NCBI GenBank assembly: GCA_964023275.1
Contig: OZ029923.1
Span: 6,987,729-7,051,728 of the forward strand
Origin: Norana najaformis
Lineage: Eukaryota; Annelida; Clitellata; Crassiclitellata; Hormogastridae
DNA: 64,000 nt
Direction of reading: 5' to 3'
The position numbers and the translations under genes were made by a program. Under the pieces are notes generated by a model. That model did not search any database and was not told where the DNA came from. It saw only the letters and a program-made list of their open reading frames with translations. Positions within the stretch are counted from its first letter, which is position 1. Every line of letters starts with the position of its first letter. Positions 10,866-21,119 of the stretch are shown here, one piece after another.

Positions 10866-11165
10866 AATTAAGTAAGTGAAATGAAGCTCCCATGTCCGTG
10901 GTGGAACTTAGGAGAGGCGCTCATTTCCCCATCTTCGACCCTTCAGCTTGTAATGGACAAATCTCAAGGCCCTAGATACCGGGCCAGTGCAGCGCAGAAC
11001 TTGTCGTGTACTTTCCAGCTCACGCCGATACCAAAGTATGCTGCTTTGTGACGGAGACACATGTATGCGCAAACAACTTGTCCAGGGTAGTTAGGCGGAC
11101 TCCGCTAAGCAGGCGTAGACCCCAGTCTCTCGATTGCAAACACAACGCTCTAGACGAACCTTATG
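10866..11165 (-). mobile_element. SINE B, nearly full length
   Basis: Reverse complement of the SINE B order: the GGAACTTAGGAGAGGCGCTCATTT region (3' end), CAAGGCCCTAGATACC, CACGCCGATACCAAAG, and a head ending near 11165. With the preceding plus-strand copy it forms a tail-to-tail inverted pair with a spacer of only tens of bases. Confidence 0.8.
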
Positions 11166-11277
11166 ATTCGCTTTGGATATAACGAACGCATCGATCTAAG
11201 CAAATATCCACAGCATTTAAGTCTAATGGAAAAGGATTTTGCAAATTCATTTTATTAGCTTCAACTCCTAGCATAAG

Positions 11278-11422
11278 ACGAGGAGGACGAGGAAGAAGAA
11301 GAGGAGGAAGAGGAGAATTATGAGGAGAAAGAACAGGAAGAGGAGGAAGAGAAAGAGGAGGAGGAGGAAAAAGAAGAGGAGGCGAAGGAAGAGAAAGAGG
11401 AGTAGGAGTAGGAGGAAGAATG
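11278..11422. repeat. (AGG/AGA)n polypurine tract
   Basis: About 145 bp of GAGGA/GAAGA on the plus strand. The Leu/Phe-rich minus-strand frame is an artefact. It is followed by tail-module pieces (GCGCCTTTTAAG and CACTATATAAATTTAAG). Confidence 0.9.
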
Positions 11423-11504
11423 CGCCTTTTAAGCTACTCTTAAACAGGTTCTTAAAAGACACTATATAAATTTAAGAGTAAGTGGACTGAATTTCTGAGT
11501 GTTT

Positions 11505-11600
11505 AACTGATTGCGGCTTGATTTTAATCCCGTTGATTTGATGACCTGTGCATTAGACATCGGCAAGATGTAAGTTTCTAATTAATTACTTAATTAAATC
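11505..11600 (+). repeat. T-repeat copy (diverged)
   Basis: TGATTGCGGCTTGATTTTAATCC and GATGACCTGTGCATTAGACATCGG match the copy at 31996-32098. The GGCGCTATA module is mutated. Confidence 0.65.
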
Positions 11601-12061
11601 TTCGACAACTCATGGAGGAAGTGCTGAATTATTTATCACCATCGAACAATTTTTCCCCTTAATTTTTCATGCGGTACGCAAACGAGTCTTCCTGTATTTT
11701 TCTTCAGTTGAAACTGCAGACCCAATTAACTTTTTCTGAACGAAAATTCACTGATTCTATCTTTTGTAACAAGCACTGCAAAATTGATAAGGTTTGAGGC
11801 AGGACGACACACGCCCTTGCAACCGACAAAGCTCTATACAGTGGGGCTGCTTTTTCGACCGAGGGGTGAATTAATATATCTGGTAAAATGAAACATTAGT
11901 TTGTGCCAACAGCCGATAGTAGTGTGGCTCAGAAGATTAGAGTGGTAACGAAACAAAGTAATTACTTCTGGCTGTCAACAATTGTTTTTGATTAGGAAGC
12001 TACAAATTATCTGATCTTCCTAGGGTATTCAACTTTGGATCTGTTTGTTTACATCGCCATA
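11601..12061. other. Unassigned sequence
   Basis: No recognisable gene, tRNA-like box or tail module. Confidence 0.4.
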
Positions 12062-12314
12062 TGAATGCATCTGTGCATTTATGTATGTATGCATGTATGT
12101 ATATATGTATGTGTGTATGAATGCATGCATGTTTGTATGTATGTATGCATGTATGTATGTATGTATGCATGTATTATGTATATGTATGTATGTATGTATT
12201 TATGTATGTATGCATTTATGTATGTATGTATGTATGTATTTATGTATGTATGTATGTATTTATGTATGTAGATGTATGTATGTATGTATGTATTTATGTA
12301 TGTATGTATGTATG

Positions 12315-12348
<34 letters not shown>

Positions 12349-12359
12349 TGTATGTATGC
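12062..12359. repeat. (ATGT)n microsatellite
   Basis: About 300 bp of ATGT with TTAT and GCAT variants. It ends exactly at the left arm of the inverted repeat at 12360. Confidence 0.96.
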
Positions 12360-12446
12360 AAATGGTAATGTTAACGTAATTAGCTTGGAAAAGTGATTTC
12401 GACTCAGCGCATGAAGCTTGTCAAAGGTCAGCTTCGTTGGAAGAGA
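12360..12446 (+). repeat. Left arm of an 87-bp inverted repeat
   Basis: The arm begins AAATGGTAATGTTAACG and ends GCTTCGTTGGAAGAG. It is nearly identical to the reverse complement of 13823-13909. A weaker match continues inward through AAAGAATTC. Both arms can be read as related degenerate coding sequence (a frame containing SASLEE), so they may be opposite-facing copies of the retroelement remnant next door, not transposon ends. Confidence 0.85.
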
Positions 12447-12575
12447 TCCAAAAAGAATTCATGAAGCGAACCGGCTTTACGGGGGCCCCACAACGCGGCC
12501 GCCACTGAAGTTTATTTTCCTCGAACAGGCGTAGCTATGGTCATCCAGTGGAACAGTGAAAGCAGGGCTAATGAC

Positions 12576-13430
12576 CGCTCCTTATTCTCCTCCTCCTCTT
12601 CGTCTTCTTCATCCTTATTTTCCTCCTCCTCTGCTTTTTCCTCCTCCTCTTTCTCTTCCTCCTCCTCCTCCTCCAATTCTTTTTCATCCTCCTCTTTCTT
12701 TTCCTCCACTTCCTCCTCCTTCTCTCTCTCTCCTCCTCTTCCTTTTCCTCCTTCTACTCCTCTTTCTCTTCCTCTTCCTCCTCTTTGTCCTCGCAATTCC
12801 TCTCTTTCTCCTCCTCTTCTTTCTCCTCCTCTTCTTCCTCCTCGACCTCTTCTTCTTCTTCCTCTTCGTCCTCTTCATTTTCCTCCTCCTTCTCTTTCTA
12901 TTCATAATTCTCCTCTTCCTCCTCCTCTATTTCCTCCTCCTCGTTTCCTCCTCCTCCTCCTCTTGTTCTTCCTCGTCCTCCTCTTCCTCTTCGTTGTCCT
13001 CCTCTTCTTCCTCCTCCTCGTCCTTCTTCTCTTCTTCTTCCTCCTTCTCCTCCTCCAATTCTTTTCCCTCCTCCTCTTTCTTTTCCTCCACTTCCTCTTT
13101 CTCTTCTTCCTCCTCCTTCTCTTTATCCCCCTCCTTTTCCTTTTCCTCCTCCTCCCCTCTTTCTCTTCCTCTTCCTCTTCCTCCTCTTTCTCCTCGCATT
13201 CTTCTCTTCCTCCTCCTCTTCTTCCTCCTTCTCCTCTTCTTCCTCCTCGACCTCTTCTTCTTCCTCCTCGTCCTCTTCTTTTTCCTCCTCCTCCTCTTTC
13301 TATTCATAATTCTCCTCTTCCTCCTCCTCTCTTTTCTCCTCCTTCTCTTCCTCCTCTTGTTCTTCCTTGTCCTCCTCTTCTTCCTCCTCCTCATCTTCCT
13401 CTTCTTCTTTCTCCTCCTGCTCTTCCTCCG
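12576..13430. repeat. Polypyrimidine tract with internal tandem duplication
   Basis: About 855 bp is almost pure C/T on the plus strand. Landmarks CTCCAATTCT (12671 and 13053) and CTATTCATAATTC (12898 and 13300) show two diverged copies of a unit of about 390 bp. The long Ser/Pro/Leu frames and the Arg/Lys/Glu minus frames are artefacts. Confidence 0.92.
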
Positions 13431-13534
13431 ACCTGCAACGATGATTCCTGTCTTTGATCGTTGCAAGGGCGTAGTTTGTCGACATGAACCATAAAAGGCG
13501 CCGACCGCGTCGATTTTTACAACACGTAATTCAT

Positions 13535-13680
13535 CTGTCCGACTGATGTCGATGGCCCTTTCGGACGACTGTTACCTCACCGGCGACTACATCGCAATTG
13601 CCAGGATTCGGCGGTCGTCGCGTACGGCACTCCCTAGCGACGTGTCATGGCCTTCCACAGTTGAAGCAGTCAGCACGTAG
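13535..13680 (-). pseudogene. Retroelement Gag zinc-knuckle remnant
   Basis: On the minus strand, codons at 13627-13668 spell a CCHC knuckle with spacing CX2CX4HX4C, beginning CFNCGR and ending HVAREC. A TGA at 13645-13647 replaces the residue before the His, where Gly is usual. A basic stretch and a stop near 13535 follow. In the Ty3/gypsy Gag family the knuckle binds RNA during particle assembly. This copy is dead: it has the stop and frame breaks upstream of the first Cys. Confidence 0.75.
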
Positions 13681-13736
13681 TCGTTAGAACGGCTCTCAGA
13701 GTTAGCTGGCGTCAACTGTGTCTGCGGTTTTCTTAA

Positions 13737-13795
13737 TTCTGGGTCACGCCTACGATTCCTCGCTCATTCGATGGACACATGACGTGTCACTTACT
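13737..13795. repeat. Direct repeat, copy 1
   Basis: CGCCTACGATTCCTCGCTCATTC and ATGGACACATGACG recur at 13986-14042 in the same orientation. The repeat lies inside the Gag remnant region and brackets the right arm of the inverted repeat. Confidence 0.8.
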
Positions 13796-13822
13796 TGTTT
13801 ACTACACGAATTCTTTGCGGGC

Positions 13823-13909
13823 CTCTTCCAACGAAGCTGACCCTTTAACAAGCTTCATGCGCTGAGTGGAAATCACTTTTCCAAGCTAATTACGTTAACA
13901 ATTACATTT
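13823..13909 (-). repeat. Right arm of the 87-bp inverted repeat
   Basis: This is the reverse complement partner of 12360-12446, with a few substitutions and one indel near the AAAGG stretch. It sits between the two direct repeats. Confidence 0.85.
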
Positions 13910-13985
13910 ACGTTCATCTGCCTTAAGATCCTCAGCTCCATCTGCCATTGCCTCTGGGATTCTTGTTGAGCGGCGAAGCAGCTGG

Positions 13986-14042
13986 GCAACTGGGTTATGC
14001 CTACGATTCCTCGCTTATCCAATGGACACATGACGAGTTAAT
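13986..14042. repeat. Direct repeat, copy 2
   Basis: Second copy of the module at 13737-13795 (GCCTACGATTCCTCGCTTATCC, ATGGACACATGACG), 249 bp downstream. Confidence 0.8.
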
Positions 14043-14065
14043 GGATGTCTTTCTTACTTGCTTAC

Positions 14066-14560
14066 CTACTTACTTAGGGCCTGAATCTGAGCGCTGACAT
14101 CCATGTCACGTTCTCCTCTAACGCGGTTAGGCGGTTGCCTGTAGTCTACTGCGTCCCATCCTTTAGTATGCTTCATACATACTTGCATACATACATACAT
14201 GCATACATACATACATACATACGTACGTACATATGTACATACATACATACATACGTACATACATATGTACATACCTATGTATGTACGTATATATGTATGT
14301 ATGTATGTACATATGTACATACATATGTATGTACGTATATATGTATGTATGGGCAATCCGATAAGCCTTGTCCAGCGTTTTCGGTTCTCTCTCACGCACC
14401 TTTGAAGAGAGTTCCCTGTTACGCATCACCTCCAAAAACGCATCCCTAGCTATTAATCCGGTTGTCTCATTGGATGGATCCGGACAATACGGCCCTACCA
14501 GCCTCGGATGTCTTGCAGCAGATCGCTCATATTCTCTCCCGATCGTTGCCGGCTATCTGT
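14066..14560 (-). pseudogene. Ty3/gypsy-type Gag remnant split by a microsatellite
   Basis: The minus-strand frame over about 14530-14354 carries Gag capsid-like text, including RDAFLEV, a REREPKTLD motif and AYRIA. This resembles the capsid C-terminal region common in metazoan Ty3/gypsy elements. At 14350-14170 the frame runs into an ACAT/ATGT repeat. Beyond it, a linker-like segment (DYRQPP, RVRGERD) ends at a stop at 14066. The zinc knuckle lies further along the same strand at 13627-13668. I saw no protease, RT or integrase pieces nearby, and no LTRs. Confidence 0.7.
14170..14352. repeat. Palindromic ACAT/ATGT microsatellite
   Basis: The left half is (ACAT)n and the right half is (ATGT)n, joined through ACGTACGTACATATGTAC. 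The array is therefore self-complementary and can form a hairpin. Confidence 0.93.
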
Positions 14561-14572
14561 TAAATCCTCCAC

Positions 14573-14761
14573 ATGTATGTATGTATGTATGTGTATGTAT
14601 ATATGTATGTATGTATGCATGTGTGTTGGTATGTTTGTATGTATATATGTGTGTTGGTAATTATGTATATATGTATGTGTGTTGGTATGTATGTTGGCAT
14701 GTATGTATGTATGTGTGTTGGTATGTATGTATATATGTATGTATGTTGGTATGTATGTATG

Positions 14762-14795
<34 letters not shown>

Positions 14796-14890
14796 TGTAT
14801 GTGTTTGTGTATGTATATATGTATGTATGTATGTATACAAGTATATATGTATGTATGTATGTATGTATGCATGTATGTATGCATGGAAGT
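14573..14890. repeat. (ATGT)n microsatellite with GTTGGT interruptions
   Basis: About 320 bp of ATGT with regular TGTTGGTATG inserts. A tail module follows at 14925-14945 (CTTTATATAGCACTTTTAAG). Confidence 0.95.
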
Positions 14891-15069
14891 AGGCCTATGT
14901 GTATATGTATGTATCCGGACACTTTATATAGCACTTTTAAGTGCATGGTAAAAACAGTCTAAGCGCACATGCTACTGCTGAGTCATGTACATCATTGTGT
15001 GACTGTTGACCACAGCGATTGCCAGTTACTAACAGACAAACATTGTCCAGAGGGTGAGGTATCATCAGG

Positions 15070-15312
15070 CAATTATCATCGTCGTCGTCGTTGTTGTTGT
15101 TGTTGCTGTCGTCATTGTTGTTGTTGTTTTGACGGTAGATATACTTATGTTGGGCTTAGCTTGGCGAGAAAACGCAAGCACACATACACGCGCTCCACCC
15201 ATTCTCAAACACATGCACCTCACCTATCCACCCTTCCACCCACACACCCAACCACCCATCTCCCCACACACCCAACCACCCATTTACCCACAAACTCAAC
15301 GACCCATACACA
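15070..15312. repeat. (GTC/GTT)n and a 24-bp CACCCAACC minisatellite
   Basis: The interval holds TCGTCGTCGTCGTTGTTGTT-type repeats at 15078-15130. At 15238-15312 there are three copies of a unit near 24 bp built on CACACACCCAACCACCCAT. Confidence 0.85.
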
Positions 15313-15554
15313 CATGACTCTTAGTACTTGGACTGACTTTTGACTTTGTAGAGCAGCCTAGAAGTAGCCTGCTACTTACGATGTTATATAAATTGTCGTC
15401 ATTACAATTAGAATTACAATTACATACTCACACAGTGAGACGGATTTTCCGCCTAATTGTGAATATATTGCAATAGTAGCGCAAAGGGACGTATTCCAGT
15501 GTAGCTGCCAATGTAACCGACTATATATTAGGCTATATATAGGCGCCATGTCAT

Positions 15555-15868
15555 TATGTTAAGTATGTTATGTATGTGTTATGTCTGTGTTATGTATGTG
15601 TTATGTATGTGTTATGTATGTGTTATGTATGTGTTATGTATGTGCTATGTATGTGTTATGTATGTGTTATGCATTTGTTGTGTATGTGTTATGTATGTGT
15701 TGTGCATTTGTTGTGTATGTGTTATGTATGTGTTATGTATGTGTTATGTATGTGTTATGTATGTGCTATGTATGTGTTATGTATGTGTTATGCATTTGTT
15801 GTGTATGTGTTATGTATGTGTTATGCATTTGTTGTGTATGTGTTATGTATGTGTTATGCATTTTTGTT
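15555..15868. repeat. 11-bp minisatellite ATGTATGTGTT
   Basis: About 28 copies of ATGTATGTGTT occur, with a recurring variant block ATGCATTTGTTGTGTATGTGTT. Because 11 is not a multiple of 3, all three plus frames read similar Cys/Tyr/Val/Met peptides. None is a gene. Confidence 0.93.
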
Positions 15869-16674
15869 GTGTATGTCATATAGCCATATGTTATGTATGT
15901 GTATGTATGTGTATGGATGTCAGATATGTTATATCTGTGTGCGTATCTGTATTAAATAGACTTATCTGTGAATCCACGGTACCATCCCATTATAGCTCCA
16001 ACGGTTTCATTAAGATTATGCAATCGATAAATGTCTTTAGACAACAGGAGACAACGCAAAACACAAGAATTTGTCGTTGTTCTGCAGTTGTGGAGTGCGT
16101 TGACCACAGTGATTTTAGACTGACTCCGCTTGCAGAACCTCGCGCAAGAACTCGAGATAGCGAGTTTAGCTGTGAACTTTTGGGTGCAAGTAATGGCTGC
16201 TATGAAGTGCAGATCTTTGAAGTATACTGAATGTTTTCAATGTGAGATAGAAGATTGGTTCTCCTGATGATGTCGCAGAAAATCAGTGCTCTACATAGAC
16301 GAGATAAATATGTTTCCATAAATATGTTGTCGGTCCTTCCTGAAAAGGCAACATATTCAAAGTTGAAAGGGGTTTCGTCCAATGGCCTCATGCTGCTTCT
16401 CACCCAATTATATATAGGAACTTGCAGTCAACACGTAATGGGGATAAAGATGGAGTGGTCCCTCTATAATCCGCTCTTTGTCTCTTCCACTTGCTTTCTA
16501 AACTCAGGGAGGGAGGGAGGCCGGCATATGCGAACCTATCCAGAATTTCCATGATTCGTTTCGTTTTCAAACTTCGAGGCATCTGTTATATCTAATCTAA
16601 TCTTATCTGATCTGACCCGATCCGATGTAACATAACCATATTAATCGGCTCTGTTTCTTCAACGGATTATGAAT
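15869..16674. other. Unassigned; degenerate ATCT/GATC stretch at 16590-16640
   Basis: No recognisable coding region. The 16590-16640 part is a loose repeat of ATCTAATC and ATCTGATC. Confidence 0.45.
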
Positions 16675-16875
16675 TTGACTGCGATTTTGACTTGAAGCAC
16701 CATCGACTGATGCCTTGGACATTATGATAACGGCGCTGTAGAAGTCATTAGATTAGATTAGAACCATGCGTGATGTGATCTTATATTACACGATCTAATC
16801 TGATCTATCGATTATATAGCGCCGGTTTTATAATGTGCGAGGCATCAGTCGATGGTTGTTTCAGTCGCACATGAA
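16675..16875. repeat. Tail-to-tail pair of T-repeats (inverted)
   Basis: A plus copy (CATCGACTGATGCCTTGGAC, GGCGCTGTAGAAGTCATTAG) is followed within tens of bases by a minus copy (ATATAGCGCCGG, GAGGCATCAGTCGATGG). The pair can fold into a long hairpin around the GATTAGATTAG/ATCTAATC linker. Confidence 0.75.
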
Positions 16876-17430
16876 GTCATAAGTCGTAAGCCCGATGGAA
16901 ATCTATGAGGCTCCATCTATGTTTGCCGCAACTTCGCCATTTATTTTATAGACTAAAGATTAGCTTGGGGTCTGATATCATAGGCGAAAACAAGTGCAAT
17001 TTTTATGACACTCGCGGATGCAGTTAGCAGACCTAGATAAATAAGTTACAGATAATAATCTACTGTATGTCCTGAATGCGTCGCGGAAAACCTATTGGCG
17101 ACGTACAATATATATGTCAAGCGGGCTTACTTTCTGTATAACTTCAAGCTTAACGTTTAGTAGATCCTACGCAGAATTTACTGAACGTTTATAGGTCTAT
17201 AAAGATAACACTCTACCAATAACAAGTTTAAAAAATAAGGTTAATACTTACATCCTTAATAGGTCTGCCTAGATTTCTGTGCATTTTTTAATCGATCTAT
17301 TATAATTTTAGCTTTCGTTGTGTATTTAACTTCCGCGTTAGATTATAATTATATTTCTGTTAGTGCATGCAACTATATTTGTGGTATAGTCAAGTTAATT
17401 TGAGTAGGCTATTGATCTATAAACCATGAT
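16876..17430. other. Unassigned AT-rich sequence
   Basis: No recognisable gene or repeat. Confidence 0.4.
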
Positions 17431-17538
17431 ATTACTCGATATTACTCGATATTACTCGATTTTACTCGATATTACTCGATATTACTCGACATTACTCGAT
17501 ATTACTCGATATTACTCGATATTACTCGATATTACTCG

Positions 17539-17570
<32 letters not shown>
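17431..17570. repeat. 10-bp minisatellite ATTACTCGAT x11, then (ATT)10
   Basis: There are eleven head-to-tail units at 17431-17540, with only two single-base variants, followed by TAT/ATT to 17570. The low divergence suggests recent expansion. Confidence 0.97.
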
Positions 17571-17571
<1 letters not shown>

Positions 17572-17671
17572 TGCCCCGAGGTATTTATGATCCCTCAGGA
17601 AGCTGAAAAATTATCCGGATGAAAAATTACTTTCTGAGATGGCTAATCTTCGTTGATGTCAGGCTCCTCAA

Positions 17672-17672
17672 A

Positions 17673-17740
<68 letters not shown>
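17672..17740. repeat. (ATT)23 microsatellite
   Basis: A pure ATT run of 69 bp, 100 bp after the preceding ATT run. Confidence 0.97.
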
Positions 17741-17741
<1 letters not shown>

Positions 17742-18662
17742 GGACTTTTTCAGTTTCGTTGCACGCGTCCTTAAGGCTGTTGCTAATTGCGCGCGTTATA
17801 AATGTCTGCTTAATAATTAGAATAATTTATAATAGTAATTTATAGGCCTGTGCGTCTGTATCGAACAGTTGCAGGCCGTTGTCTGCTGGCTTAAGACTAT
17901 CATCGATTAGGAGGCCTATAACTCATTCTCTTGCGGGCAACGTTCTTCCAGCAAAGATAGACCGCGTTATTGCGGTTGGCTGTTATGGCGAGGAATGAAC
18001 AATCAACAATGGTTGGCTTGCGTACAGCAAAGAGAGGCGCATTATCACTGGTTTTGTTGGAGCCAGGCTGCCTGTATAATGAGTCGTGAAATATCGAGCT
18101 CGTCCTCTGAATGCTAGACCAGTCGGGCCACGGTCTATAGCCTGTGCTTCAAGGCTTCTCTTCCACGCGATTTAATTAGTCACGAAACCCTACGCAGAAC
18201 AGACAGGAACACTACCACATTTCAAAGGTAGGCATTTCAATTGCTAATTTATAAACAAGTATACACAAACACGCGCACGTCCACCCACCCCATGAACCGG
18301 GTCGACGAATGCAAACAACCGTTAATAAACCGAGATACGTGAAAGCTAGCTGACATGCAAGAGAACGCGGTCTGACAATATGTCCCCGTTTATTTGTTCA
18401 ATATGACATCGGAGACGACAGGATTCGAATAAATATTATGAATGATAATAGGCACCAGTCAAGTCGGAGCAGGCAGAAGCAGATAACGCATTTAGCCGGA
18501 GAAACGGAAATAAGAACACGGAATAAGAAGAACGGGAAGAAGAACAATGGAAACAACAGCAGATGAAGCCATGAAAATCGATCAAAAACACAGAGGCTAA
18601 GCATTCTTTCGGCTTCGAAGTCGGTATCAGTTCTTAGACAAACATAGATCAGTTGATGCAAT
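17741..18662. other. Unassigned sequence
   Basis: About 900 bp without a recognisable gene or tail module. Confidence 0.4.
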
Positions 18663-18980
18663 CCACCACCCCACCACCCCACCACCCCACCACCCCACCA
18701 CCCATCCCACCGTCCTTCCGTCAGTTAGTCCATCCATCCATCCATTCATCCACAGAAAATGAATTAGTTGCTTTTTAGGTCATAGATCATATCTGTGAAT
18801 TCTTTTTCAGCCTTCCTCCTTTTCTTCATTCTTTCCCTCGATCCTTTTATTCTTCCTCAAATCGTTCCTTTCAATCCTTCTCTCCTTCCATCTTTCTCCC
18901 TCACTCCTTTCCTTCTTTCCTCAACACGTTCCTTCATTCCTTCCCTCCTTCTCTCCCTCCTTCTCTATCTCCCTCCCAAG
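18663..18980. repeat. (ACCACCCC)n, (CATC)n and a polypyrimidine stretch
   Basis: ACCACCCC x5 runs to 18705, CATC/CCAT to 18752, and then CCTTC/CTCCTT-rich sequence covers about 18805-18980. Confidence 0.85.
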
Positions 18981-19936
18981 CCTGACCTGATCAAAGTTTA
19001 TTAGGGCACTTTGCAAATTTTCGTGTAATATTATTACATATAAATAAACGTATGTATATATGTAAATGAATATATATAAGTATGTATGTATATAAACGTT
19101 GTATATATAGACTTATGTATATATGTGTGTAAATGCATATATAGGGAAATGAATAGGTATTCAGAAGCTGTGGAGCGCCAAATAAGAGCGCGCTATAGTA
19201 TACACTATATTCTATATAGTAGGTCATACAGACATACTTAATGAAGGTCGACTTACTTAGCAAAACAGAACTTGCAGGCCTGATGAATTTAACTAAAATA
19301 GTTAATTTAAATAACAGTTCAACCCTTTGGCGACAAATGTTTTAGAAGCTGAAGCTTTTACGATTTTTTAAAATCTGAAACCAGGCCAATTAAATCATGG
19401 TATGCAATCTTAAGCTTGCTGTCGCCACACCGCTCACATACATAAATTATTTGACAATGGAACATTGTCATATACTGGCCTACAAATAAACATTATTCTG
19501 TCTCGTTACCCCACGACGCCCCACAGAAGTATCTGAGGTGGAATGGTTGTGAACAATTCTCGGGCCAACCAATGCATATAGTGTGCATACTTAAACTTAC
19601 TGTGGCCAGATCGATTGATCCCCTGGGAATTATAATAACGGCGCTATATAAGTCATTACATTAGATTATGTTGCATTTTCAAAGAATTGTAGACTACTTA
19701 AGTACATTTCACCAATCCTATTTCACCAATAGGATTAGATAACATGAGGGATACACGACATTGATCCGATCCTATTACGGTCTGCAATGTCATAAGAAAG
19801 ACTGGCAAACTTTGCTGTTCTTTCCAACGAGAATGAAGTAGCTGCTACAATCGATTTCGGTGAAGTTCTCAAAATCTACGTATCTATCAAGGCCAGATAA
19901 CTTTATCTGGGTGTTTGGTATGTGTCTTATCAATAT
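18981..19936. other. AT-rich repeats at 19030-19145; tail modules; otherwise unassigned
   Basis: TATGTATATA-type sequence occurs at 19045-19140. GGAGCGCCAAATAAGAGCGCGCTATAG is at about 19171-19197 and AACGGCGCTATATAAGTCATTAC at 19637-19660. These are further tail modules. Confidence 0.5.
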
Positions 19937-20165
19937 TATGCTTAGCCTATGTTGGACCTAATAGCTGGAGTCGCCTTTCCCGAGAGCTGCGGCTTGAGCT
20001 CCTCAGTTTGTCCCTTCCGCAGTTTTGCAAACGCCTAAGTCTGTGTTATTTGACAGTGGCCTCACTGGTTCGGTTCGGGAGCGCCTCTGATGAGTCTATT
20101 CTTGAAGTGGCGCTTTATAAATGTCAGATTACAACTACAATTACAATTATGTCGTCGATTGATGT
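19937..20165 (+). repeat. LINE-beta 3' end (ORF2 C-terminus and 3' UTR)
   Basis: The frame reads AYVGPNSWSRL and RELRLELLSL, the CR1-type ORF2 C-terminal motif, and matches 61436-62274 (-). The 3' UTR GAGCGCCTCTGATGAGTC, TGGCGCTTTATAAATGTC and an ATTACAATT tail follow. It is strongly 5'-truncated. Confidence 0.8.
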
Positions 20166-20457
20166 TCAATACATAGCGCATATCTAAATTTATCTAGATT
20201 TTCGTTAAAATTCGAAATTTGTATTGGGGGAATTTCCATCACTCGTTTCGAGCGCCAATGTGCTTAGCTACGCCAATGATCTGATGTTGTTGGAATTATT
20301 CTTAAAAGCATGTACGTGTTTATTTGCAATGGGGCGCAAGCGTTCGAGTCTGTTTTTGCAAGAGCAAGCATATCAAAACAACATAAATATAATCCGCCCA
20401 TTTTCGGTAAACAGATAAAGGGAATAAGTCTATAGTCAATTAAGAATTGCATCATAT
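20166..20457. other. Unassigned sequence
   Basis: No recognisable gene or repeat. Confidence 0.4.
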
Positions 20458-20960
20458 CTGATATACATGTATATAAGTACATGTATATTTATATACATGT
20501 ATATAAGTACATGTATATTTATATACATGTATATAAGTATGTCTACATTTATAAATATATACATGTATACATGCTGATATAAACACATGTATATTTATAT
20601 ACATGTATATCAGTATGTCTATATGTATAAATATATGCATGTATACATGCTGATATAAACACAAGTATAAATATGCTTATATGTAGGTCTATATATAATG
20701 GTTAGACATCGTGAATTCTTTAAATACATACGTACATACACGTACATGTATACACCCATACATATATATGCATGTATGCATGTATATTAAGAATATTTAG
20801 ACATTATGGATTCCCTATATATGACTATCGTTATCTCTTTATCTGCCTATACTGGAAAACGAAAACACGGAGAAATGGAAAATATATGCACACATACATA
20901 TATAAGCATTATGTATGTTTATGCATACATATAAACATGCATATATATAGTGTTCAATAA
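20458..20960. repeat. ATACATGTATAT-type minisatellite, AT-rich
   Basis: Units near 33 bp built on TATACATGTATATAAGTACA repeat to about 20690. Looser TATG/CATA sequence continues to 20950. The unit is rich in self-complementary ACATGT. Confidence 0.85.
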
Positions 20961-21119
20961 TACTGTATATATTTTCGACCTATAATTTATATCCAAACAG
21001 AAAATTACTTTGTTTATATATGGACCCTCGTGGTTTCAATTTCTCTGGCTTCCGGTATAGAATTGCAAACCCCAGCATGCATCGTGCTCTCTGATTTCCG
21101 CCATCACACCGGAAGTGTT

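Noticed and set aside
12483..12500. GGGGGCCCC and GCGGCCGC taken as cloning-vector contamination
   Set aside because: Only a NotI-like site is present. The surrounding sequence is not a vector polylinker and continues the retroelement-like inverted-repeat flank.
12537..13494. Two 300-codon Ser/Pro/Leu-rich frames and a Lys/Arg/Glu-rich minus frame
   Set aside because: Composition artefacts of a polypyrimidine tract. Frames overlap and there is no residue pattern beyond the nucleotide bias.
15556..16230. 224-codon Cys/Val/Met-rich frame running past the repeat
   Set aside because: Its first two thirds are the 11-bp repeat, and the remaining part has no recognisable motif or repeat-independent start codon support.
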